In this document: piece after piece, positions 1 through 6,274 of the stretch | Position numbering within the stretch: the stretch's first letter is position 1 | How the letters are laid out: every line of letters starts with the position of its first letter | DNA from: Geminocystis sp. NIES-3708 | Lineage (GTDB): Bacteria; Cyanobacteriota; Cyanobacteriia; Cyanobacteriales; Cyanobacteriaceae | Direction of reading: 5' to 3' | NCBI RefSeq assembly: GCF_001548095.1 | Contig: NZ_AP014815.1 | Span: 1,487,656 to 1,551,655, forward strand | Length of the DNA: 64,000 nucleotides | Translations under genes and position numbers: made by a program | The notes under the pieces: model-generated | What the model was told of the DNA's origin: nothing | The model's database searches: none | The model's input: the letters and a program-made list of their open reading frames with translations, nothing else

Positions 1-73
1 CGAAGCAGTGACAGGCAAAATTAAAGTATAAAATTCAAACTATACATAGTAATAAAGCACAAATAATCAAGCC

Positions 74-265
74 ATGAATATTGACACTTTAAAAGATAAA
101 ATAAGATATTTAACCAATGAAGAAGAAAAAAAAACCGATGTTTTAATACCCCTAGCTATGGGGGAAAATATTTTACAAAACCTTCCCTTAGAAATAGAGG
201 AAGAAAATGATCATAAAACTCAATTAATAGCCGATTTTAAACAAAGCCTCCTCGATGCGGCGTAG
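74..265 (+). pseudogene. Antitoxin gene, 5' part, interrupted by the Tn3 transposon
   Basis: The open frame runs from ATG 74 into the transposon and stops seven bases past the insertion point at 258. Removing the element (259-4274) and one copy of the GATGC duplication joins codons 74-258 to 4280-4334. The result is a continuous 79-residue acidic protein whose end reads DARDGKTYPLEQLWDDNEL. The next ATG (4335) starts directly after the restored stop and begins a RelE-like toxin, so an antitoxin of a type II toxin-antitoxin pair is the natural reading. The antitoxin family is not assigned. The reconstruction is direct from the sequence; the function is inferred from order, size and the toxin. 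Confidence 0.7.
254..258. repeat. Target site duplication, left copy (GATGC)
   Basis: GATGC lies directly before the left terminal inverted repeat and recurs at 4275-4279 directly after the right one. Five base pairs is the normal duplication length for Tn3-family elements. Confidence 0.85.
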
Positions 266-335
266 AGCCGAGATACGTGCGAAATCGGACACCAATATCA
301 AGAAACCATGACATTTATAGTTGAAACGCTTATTC
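259..335 (+). repeat. Left terminal inverted repeat of the Tn3 element
   Basis: Aligned by eye with the reverse complement of 4198-4274, about 68 of 77 positions match. The longest identical block is about 18 bases (GCGAAATCGGACACCAAT). The outermost seven bases are the least similar (GGCGTAG against GGGGGGA). The repeat is about twice the usual 38 bp of Tn3-family ends. Confidence 0.88.
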
Positions 336-453
336 CCGTTAGGTTTCCAAAAATCTATTTTAACAAAACTAAATACTACATAACTGATTTAATCAACAGA
401 ATACTTCAATAAGAACGTTTAGATAACTAAATAAACTATAGACGGAAAAAACA

Positions 454-562
454 TTGCCGAGTTAATCATATTTTCGGCAAAGTACAATAGAAAGTAGTAT
501 AATTTTTAAAGGGTTAGAGAGATGTTAAATTTAACCACTCCACTTCTGTTTTCGGCAAAGTA
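454..562. other. Candidate cointegrate-resolution site of the tyrosine recombinase
   Basis: TTGCCGA (454-460) and TCGGCAA (474-480) form an inverted pair 13 bases apart. The 14-mer TTTTCGGCAAAGTA occurs at 471-484 and again as a direct copy at 549-562, 78 bases on and inside the first codons of the recombinase gene. An inverted core pair plus direct accessory copies next to the recombinase gene is how the IRS of Tn4430 is built. The repeats are seen; the function is inferred. Confidence 0.55.
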
Positions 563-1139
563 TCATTTTTCACCACCTCCAGTGAAGAAAAAATCAGACG
601 GTGAAAGGGAATATTTACGTCTTGATGAAATTAACGCCATGATCAAAGTAGCACGAAAAGTAGGAAGGCATGGAGTCAGAGATTCAACGATTATTCTTGA
701 GATGTTTCGTCATGGACTAAGGACAGCCGAATTGGTAGCATTAAGATGGGATTATATAGATTCAAAAGGAGGGCATATTGACATACATCGAGTAAAACAT
801 GGACATGATACGATACATCCATTACGTTCTCCAGAACTAAGAGCTTTACATGAACTTAAACGCAAGTATCCAGAAAGCAGTTATGTCTTTGTTTCTGAGC
901 GTCACGCACCCTTAACTACCCGTACTATTCGTCATATTATTGCGAGGGCTGGGAAATTAGCATCTATCCCCTTTCCAGTACATCCACACCAATTACGTCA
1001 TGCTTGTGGTTATTATTTGGCATCTCAAGGACATGATACCAGAGCAATTCAGGCTTATCTAGGGCATAAAAATATTCATTACACCGTTCGTTATACAGAT
1101 ATATCTCCCCAGAGATTTGAATCTTTTTGGCAAGATTAG
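522..1139 (+). CDS. Tyrosine recombinase (TnpI-like) of the Tn3 element
   Basis: This 205-residue tyrosine recombinase consists almost only of the catalytic domain. The active-site set is complete: Arg67 in HGLRTAEL, the His156-x-x-Arg159 pair in HPHQLRHACG, His182 in LGHKNI and nucleophile Tyr191 in RYTD. It lacks the N-terminal core-binding domain of XerC or of TnpI (about 280 residues), like the short FimB-type recombinases. GAGAG seven bases before ATG 522 is a reasonable ribosome site, although one recombinase repeat (549-562) then falls inside the coding sequence. Its end overlaps the transposase frame. The likely role is resolution of transposition cointegrates. It could instead act as a local invertase. 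Confidence 0.85.
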   Translation: MLNLTTPLLFSAKYHFSPPPVKKKSDGEREYLRLDEINAMIKVARKVGRHGVRDSTIILEMFRHGLRTAELVALRWDYIDSKGGHIDIHRVKHGHDTIHPLRSPELRALHELKRKYPESSYVFVSERHAPLTTRTIRHIIARAGKLASIPFPVHPHQLRHACGYYLASQGHDTRAIQAYLGHKNIHYTVRYTDISPQRFESFWQD

Positions 1140-2467
1140 TGACAAGTCATGTTTATAATATTGGAGTTTTGCAATTAATAATTAAACAAAAAAAAGTGAC
1201 CTCAATTGAAAGAACTGCTTATCCTCGCTTCAAACGTTATTATACTCCAAATGAGCTAAAAAATATTTATACGCCAACCACAGAAGATAAACTTTTCGCT
1301 ACTGAATATACAAGAAATGATAATAATTATTTGAATTTATTAGTTGCACTAAAAAGTTTTCAAAGATTAGGATATTTCCCCAAACTTGAACAGATTCCCT
1401 TATCAATAATAAATCATATAAAAAAAATATTGTGTTTATCTGAAGAACTAACAATTGGTTATATAAATCCGAGAACTTATCATCGCCATCAACATTTAAT
1501 TAGAGAGAAAATAAAAGTCAAAAAATTTGACAACAAAGCCCAAGAATATTTAGAAATAAAGGTAAAAGAAAAGGCTTATTTAATGGGAAATCCTGCGGAC
1601 TTAATTAATGTAGCCATTGAAGAATTAGTCAAAGAAAGATATGAATTACCCTCTTTTTCCTTCTTAGAGCGACAAATAGCCCGAATCCGAACATTAGTTC
1701 ATGCTCTAATTTATGAACAAGTGAATAATCAATTATCTCCTGAATATAGAGAAACCTTAAACAGTTTACTACTAATTCACCCAGTCGAACAAAGAAGTCC
1801 TTATAATCAGCTAAAAAAAGTCACCAAAAAAGCCACAAGAAATCATCTAAATGATTTATTATTACATCAAAAATGGTTAAATACTTTTGGTAATGTAGAA
1901 CAGTTTTTATCAGAAATAAACAAATCATTAATTAGTTATTTTGCCAGTGTAGCAAATTCTTTAGATGCTTCAGAATTAAAAGATATTAATGAACTAAAAA
2001 GATTGACACTTTTAATATGTTTAATTCATCGAAAACAAGAAAAAACTTGGGATGATTTGGGAGAAATGTTCTTAAAAAGAATGAAAAAAATTCAGAACTT
2101 AGCTGAGTTAGAACTACAAAAACAAAAAGAAAGACAACAAGAAATAATGGAAAAGTTGATTTCAGCTTTTGGGGAAATATTGATGTTATTTGGGTTGGAA
2201 AAAGATAAGCAAGAAAATCATAATGATACACTCTTTAATCAAATATATTCTTTACTCAAAACTTATGGTGGATATGAACAATTATTAGAAGAATACCAAG
2301 CTATAAGTGCTTATAAAGGGAATAATTATTTGCCTTTTATTTGGCGTTTTTATAAAAGTCATCGCAGTGCATTTTTTAGGTTACTTAATATTTTACAATT
2401 AGAATCTACCAGTACTGATAAGAGATTGATAGATGCCGTAAATTTTTTATCTTTAAAATCAACATAA
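1127..2467 (+). CDS. tnpA: Tn3-family transposase TnpA, N-terminal part (DUF4158-type)
   Basis: This is the N-terminal, DNA-binding part of a Tn3 transposase. It starts with the family hallmark SIERTAYPRF followed by YTPNEL, as in the DUF4158 domain. ATG 1127 overlaps the recombinase, and GTG 1196, just before TSIERTAYPRF, is a likelier start. The frame ends at TAA 2465 with FLSLKST. The homologous continuation (NQHKKGEYL, then VDLSFASQQW) lies in the next frame from 2457, so a +1 shift in the A run at 2455-2458 would join both halves. Together they give roughly 990-1010 residues, the normal TnpA length. Whether the shift is a mutation or is programmed cannot be decided here. Confidence 0.85.
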   Translation: MARLVTSHVYNIGVLQLIIKQKKVTSIERTAYPRFKRYYTPNELKNIYTPTTEDKLFATEYTRNDNNYLNLLVALKSFQRLGYFPKLEQIPLSIINHIKKILCLSEELTIGYINPRTYHRHQHLIREKIKVKKFDNKAQEYLEIKVKEKAYLMGNPADLINVAIEELVKERYELPSFSFLERQIARIRTLVHALIYEQVNNQLSPEYRETLNSLLLIHPVEQRSPYNQLKKVTKKATRNHLNDLLLHQKWLNTFGNVEQFLSEINKSLISYFASVANSLDASELKDINELKRLTLLICLIHRKQEKTWDDLGEMFLKRMKKIQNLAELELQKQKERQQEIMEKLISAFGEILMLFGLEKDKQENHNDTLFNQIYSLLKTYGGYEQLLEEYQAISAYKGNNYLPFIWRFYKSHRSAFFRLLNILQLESTSTDKRLIDAVNFLSLKST

Positions 2468-2549
2468 AAAAGGAGAATATTTATCGAGTGAAGTAGATCT
2501 TTCTTTTGCTTCTCAACAGTGGCAAAAGTTAGTAATTTATCAGAATGAA

Positions 2550-4178
2550 ATGGGCATAAAAATTTTTCGCCGTCACTTTGAGACTTGTATTTTTTCTTAT
2601 CTAGCTTTTGAATTAAAATCAGGAGATATTTGTCTCAAAGGAAGTTCTGAATATGCCGATTGGCGAACACAATTATTAAGTTGGGATGAATGTGAAGTTA
2701 TTGTAGATAATTATTGTGAAAATTTAGGTTTACCAAAAACGGCTCAAATTTTTGTTAATAATTTAAAAAGTTTCTTAATTCAAACAGCTGAAAAAGTTGA
2801 TTTAAACTATCCTAATAATTCGAGTTTAATTATTAATGATGAAGGAGAACCCATTTTAAAGAAAGTTACGAAAAATGAAGTTAGTTCTACTCTCAAAAAT
2901 CTTGAAGTTATCATAGAAGAAAGAATGCCTAATTATAACTTAATAGATATTCTTAAAAATGTAAATTATTGGACTAATTTTACCAGACATTTTGCACCTC
3001 TGAGTGGTAGTGATCCTAAAATTGATAATCCTACTGAACGTTATTTATTAACTACTTTTACTTATGGTTGTAATTTAGGTCCGTCTCAAGCAGAAAAACA
3101 CATGAGAGAGATTATTTCCTCAAAATTAATCTCTTTTATTAATCGCCGTCATATAAATACTGATAGTTTAAATAAGGCAATAAATGACATTATTAATCGT
3201 TATAATGTATTAGATTTACCCAAAGTTTGGGGTAACGGAAATGTGGCGGCGGCTGATGGTACTAAATATGATGTAAGAGAACAAAATTTACTCTCAGAAT
3301 ATCATATCAGATATGGTGGTTATGGTGGCATTGCTTATCATCATGTAGCGGATAAATATATTGCCTTATTTAGTCATTTTATTCCTTGTGGAACATGGGA
3401 AGCAGTATATATTATTGAGGGTTTATTTGAAAATAAATCTAACATTAAACCTGATACAATTCATAGTGATACTCAAGGACAAAGTACTCCTGTTTTTGCT
3501 CTATCGTACTTATTGGGTATTAAGTTAATGCCTCGCATTAGAAATTGGAAAGATTTAGTCTTTTATCGTTATGATAAAAATACCGTTTATCAACATATAG
3601 ATTCATTATTTACAGATACAATTAATTGGCAGTTAATTGAGACTCATTGGCAAGATTTAATGCAAGTAGTTTTATCTATTTATACGGGCAAAATATCCAG
3701 TGTTAGTTTATTAAGAAAGTTAAGTAATTATAGTAGAAAAAATCGATTATATAAAGCCTTTAGGGAGTTAGGAAGAGTGATTAGAACTATCTTTTTACTC
3801 GAATATATTTCTGATTTAGAATTAAGGCAACAAATTACGGCGGCGACAAATAAAGTTGAGGCTTATAATGGCTTTTCTAAATGGTTATTTTTTGGTGGAG
3901 ATAAGATTATTGCCACCAATGATAGAGAAGAAATGGAAAAAAGAATTAAATACAATGATTTAGTTTCTAATGCTGTTATTTTTCATAATGTTGTCGAGTT
4001 AACTAATATTTTACAGCAATTACAAAAAGAAGGTTATTTAATCGATAAAAAAGATGTAGCTTGTCTAAGTCCTTATTTAACCAGTCATGTGAAAAGATTT
4101 GGTGATTATCTTCTTAATCTTGCTGAAGTACCTCCTTCCTTAGAGCAATTTCAAATTGGCTCTTTGTTACAAAAATAG
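2550..4178 (+). CDS. tnpA: Tn3-family transposase TnpA, catalytic C-terminal part
   Basis: This carries the RNase H-like DDE domain of Tn3 transposases. Candidate catalytic residues are Asp236 (AAADGTKYDV), Asp307 (HSDTQGQS) and Glu437 (NKVEAYNGFSKWLFFGG). LMPRIRNWKDL after the second Asp is also typical. The frame is open from about 2457, well before ATG 2550, and its upstream residues (KKGEYLSSEV, DLSFASQQWQ) match the Tn3 family, so ATG 2550 is not a natural start and this is the second half of one transposase. No ribosome site precedes it. It would mobilise the element by replicative transposition if translated as a fusion. Confidence 0.9.
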   Translation: MGIKIFRRHFETCIFSYLAFELKSGDICLKGSSEYADWRTQLLSWDECEVIVDNYCENLGLPKTAQIFVNNLKSFLIQTAEKVDLNYPNNSSLIINDEGEPILKKVTKNEVSSTLKNLEVIIEERMPNYNLIDILKNVNYWTNFTRHFAPLSGSDPKIDNPTERYLLTTFTYGCNLGPSQAEKHMREIISSKLISFINRRHINTDSLNKAINDIINRYNVLDLPKVWGNGNVAAADGTKYDVREQNLLSEYHIRYGGYGGIAYHHVADKYIALFSHFIPCGTWEAVYIIEGLFENKSNIKPDTIHSDTQGQSTPVFALSYLLGIKLMPRIRNWKDLVFYRYDKNTVYQHIDSLFTDTINWQLIETHWQDLMQVVLSIYTGKISSVSLLRKLSNYSRKNRLYKAFRELGRVIRTIFLLEYISDLELRQQITAATNKVEAYNGFSKWLFFGGDKIIATNDREEMEKRIKYNDLVSNAVIFHNVVELTNILQQLQKEGYLIDKKDVACLSPYLTSHVKRFGDYLLNLAEVPPSLEQFQIGSLLQK

Positions 4179-4197
4179 ATTTACTGAACCGTAAGCA

Positions 4198-4274
4198 GAA
4201 TCAGCGTTTCAACTGTAAATGTCATGGTTTATTGACATTGGTGTCCGATTTCGCGCGTATCTCGGCTTCCCCCC
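4198..4274 (-). repeat. Right terminal inverted repeat of the Tn3 element
   Basis: This is the inverted counterpart of 259-335, beginning 20 bases after the transposase stop. Its outer end is CCCCCC on the plus strand (GGGGGG reading inwards), which fits the GGGG start of Tn3 ends better than the left copy does. Confidence 0.88.
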
Positions 4275-4279
4275 GATGC
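4275..4279. repeat. Target site duplication, right copy (GATGC)
   Basis: This is identical to 254-258. The codon phase across the junction restores the interrupted antitoxin frame. Confidence 0.85.
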
Positions 4280-4334
4280 TAGAGACGGTAAAACCTACCC
4301 CTTAGAACAACTTTGGGACGATAATGAGCTATAA
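4280..4334 (+). pseudogene. Antitoxin gene, 3' part, beyond the transposon
   Basis: In phase with the 5' part, this segment encodes RDGKTYPLEQLWDDNEL and stops at 4332-4334. The toxin ATG follows with no gap, the tight coupling usual in type II toxin-antitoxin operons. Confidence 0.7.
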
Positions 4335-4469
4335 ATGAAAGAAATAAAGTTTACAGAACCTTTTAAACGTAGATTTAAGAAACTAAAGAAACGCTATCGA
4401 CAAATAGAACAAGATATTCAAGCACTTATTAATGAATTACAAAAAAAAATAAAAAAGCAATACGCATAG
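4335..4469 (+). pseudogene. RelE-superfamily toxin, N-terminal fragment
   Basis: This 44-codon frame begins MKEIKFTEPFKRRFKKLKKR, continues YRQIEQDIQALINELQ and ends after KKIKKQYA. The start matches the basic helical opening of RelE/YafQ-type mRNA interferases (about 90-110 residues). The body is missing from the A-rich run at about 4440 onwards, so the toxin is probably dead. That would explain how the insertion in its antitoxin was tolerated. The alternative is an intact very short ORF of other function, which is less likely. Confidence 0.6.
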
Positions 4470-4561
4470 GGACTAAAAGATAAGTTTTTATTATTGCAAA
4501 GCTGTTTTTTTATTTATATATTAAAACAATAGTTGCTTGTTCTTTTTTTTTTAGAATTCCC

Positions 4562-4590
4562 TTGACATTTTAGAACAAAAAAAGTATGAT
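4562..4590 (+). promoter_or_regulatory. Near-consensus sigma-70-type promoter
   Basis: TTGACA (4562-4567) and TATGAT (4585-4590) are separated by exactly 17 bases. The hexamers are six and five of six consensus matches. The promoter points to the gene at 4703, leaving a leader of about 105 bases. Confidence 0.65.
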
Positions 4591-4702
4591 AAATTTATAG
4601 GCAAAAAAAGATGATTAAGATTGTGAACTGCCAATTCTATATAATCCAAACCTATCTTTTTTCTAGCCTATGTCAAAAATTATTAAAGGAACATTTTAAC
4701 AT

Positions 4703-4990
4703 ATGAACCAAACAAAACCATTTCCAGATCCATCTGATGGTAATGACTTGTATATGACAATATTGGCATTTTTGCTATTTCTTATAGAGCAAGGAATACT
4801 ACTAAAAACAATATTGTCGAAGTTACCAAAAAAAGTACTTCAGCAAATGGGAAAAAAAGCCACAAAAATATGTAAGGAAAAAGGAATAGTACCCAAAAAA
4901 GTTCCTGATGAACATTATTATCAGATTAATTCCTATCCTTTATCAGTTTTAGTAGAAATGTGGAAAGGTTTTGACGATTTATTAATCTAA
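4703..4990 (+). CDS. Unrecognised small membrane-associated protein
   Basis: This is a 95-residue protein I do not recognise. A Pro/Asp-rich start (MNQTKPFPDPSDGND) is followed by one hydrophobic stretch at about residues 17-40 (YMTILAFLLFLIEQGILL), a basic segment with many Lys (45-68) and a mixed C-terminus ending in MWKGFDDLLI. It has its own strong promoter (4562-4590) and lies between a transposon-broken toxin-antitoxin pair and another unknown gene. It could be a small membrane anchor or toxin-like peptide, but nothing in the sequence shows function. Confidence 0.5.
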   Translation: MNQTKPFPDPSDGNDLYMTILAFLLFLIEQGILLKTILSKLPKKVLQQMGKKATKICKEKGIVPKKVPDEHYYQINSYPLSVLVEMWKGFDDLLI

Positions 4991-5107
4991 TAAATCAATA
5001 GTTTAATTGGCATAAAATACAATTTTTGTTGATGAAAAGGAAAGATTAGACTTTACCAAATCATCAACACTTTTAATCAGTTAAATAAACTTTATCAAGA
5101 GAAAAAA

Positions 5108-6106
5108 ATGAAAGAAACAAAAATTATACTCGAACAAAAAATTCCCGTTCGCTTATTTATCACTGAAGAAGGAGAAAAATTACTAAGTTTAAATGACTTA
5201 AAAAAATTTATACTTGTTGATGAAGATGAAAAAGATAAAAATATACAAGAAAAAGAGTTAATTGATTATTTAGAAAGTTTAATTTCAGAATACCCAAATT
5301 TAATTCTATCTTCTTCTTCAGAATATCATGGAATCTATTATAAAGAAAAGAATAAAAATGCCAAAGAAAGTCTTTTTTATGTTCAACTCAGCAAAAAGTA
5401 TTATGCTTTTATCTATATAAAAAATAATCTTACTGAAGAAGATTTGCACCCTATATTGCATCAAATAACAAAAGTAGAACAATTAACACAAATTGAAATC
5501 GAAGAAAGAAATAATAGATTTCATCCAGATTATCCTGTTGAGGAGTTACCTACATATCACATAAAAGATAGTAATGTATGCTATTATATCCCTAAAATAT
5601 TTAGAGATAATTTTTGGTTAGATTTAAAATTGTATATTGTAAGCGAAATAGGAGAAGAAAATTATGATTTTTGGAATAAACAAGAATTTAATCCACTCAC
5701 ATCAAAAACCAAAGAAGATCTTTTTTTTGAGGGAGAAATAAACACTCTAAATTTACCTATACTCAATCAAGATTACTGGAAAAAATATAAGCCTCAATTA
5801 CAAAAAACATTAGTAAGTTATTATAAAGATGAACACTACAAAAATTATATTAGATATGAACTAGATGATCTTGAATACTTAGCAGGTTTAGCAGCAAATA
5901 AAGAAATAAAACCTTATGATGAATTCTTTTTTTCACAACTGGAAAAGGGAAATATTTTTGAATATATAATACAGCGAAAGTATCGTGATACTATAACCCT
6001 CAAACCAAAATCTCACAAAGAATTTATTTCTATCATGGAAAATATTTTTGAGTATAGGGTCGGTAAATATTTAGACTCAAAAAATAAAATATTCAATAGT
6101 ATTTGA
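5108..6106 (+). CDS. Unrecognised protein of 332 residues
   Basis: I do not recognise this family. It is rich in Lys, Glu, Asn and Tyr, has no signal peptide or membrane segment and no obvious metal or nucleotide motif. An acidic stretch lies at about residues 37-50 (VDEDEKDKNIQEKEL), and the central part is aromatic-rich (NFWLDLKLYIVSEIG). It starts at ATG 5108 after an A-rich leader (AAGAGAAAAAA). A hairpin covers its stop. It lies 168 bp before the orphan hsdR on the same strand, in an island of decayed defence genes, so a defence or anti-defence role is conceivable but unsupported. Confidence 0.5.
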   Translation: MKETKIILEQKIPVRLFITEEGEKLLSLNDLKKFILVDEDEKDKNIQEKELIDYLESLISEYPNLILSSSSEYHGIYYKEKNKNAKESLFYVQLSKKYYAFIYIKNNLTEEDLHPILHQITKVEQLTQIEIEERNNRFHPDYPVEELPTYHIKDSNVCYYIPKIFRDNFWLDLKLYIVSEIGEENYDFWNKQEFNPLTSKTKEDLFFEGEINTLNLPILNQDYWKKYKPQLQKTLVSYYKDEHYKNYIRYELDDLEYLAGLAANKEIKPYDEFFFSQLEKGNIFEYIIQRKYRDTITLKPKSHKEFISIMENIFEYRVGKYLDSKNKIFNSI

Positions 6107-6167
6107 CACTTTACTAATATTATTTCTACCAAGTAAAACTATCGATAGAAATAATAAAAAGTCAAAT
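6101..6167. terminator. Long imperfect hairpin at the end of the 332-residue gene
   Basis: The outer arms ATTTGAC (6101-6107) and GTCAAAT (6161-6167) and the inner perfect 11-bp arms TATTATTTCTA (6118-6128) and TAGAAATAATA (6146-6156) enclose a 17-base loop. The stop codon of the preceding gene lies in the left arm. There is no T run on the plus strand, so a classic intrinsic terminator is uncertain. It may be an RNA-stabilising hairpin or a small palindromic repeat. Confidence 0.45.
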
Positions 6168-6274
6168 ATCTTAGGATGTGTCATCAATTAAATCTACAAA
6201 CCTTCTATAAATAAGAATTTAAGTCTTTTATCTTTGATAGGGAAAATATTTATCTGGGAGGTTTTCACAGCTAA

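Larger units (their letters stand above)
259..4274 (+). mobile_element. Tn3-family transposon, about 4.0 kb
   Basis: The element is bounded by long terminal inverted repeats and a perfect 5-bp target duplication. In order it carries a candidate recombination site (454-562), a tyrosine recombinase (522-1139) and a Tn3-type transposase in two frames (1127-2467 and 2550-4178). It has no passenger gene. The layout, with a tyrosine recombinase in place of a serine resolvase, resembles Tn4430, where TnpI resolves cointegrates at an internal IRS site. The intact duplication means the element was not rearranged after insertion. A +1 frameshift in tnpA may have made it inactive unless frameshifting is programmed. 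Confidence 0.92.

Noticed and set aside
1986-2231. Minus-strand 81-codon ORF
   Set aside because: It lies opposite the transposase, has low-complexity Phe/Leu composition and no ribosome site. It is a shadow frame.
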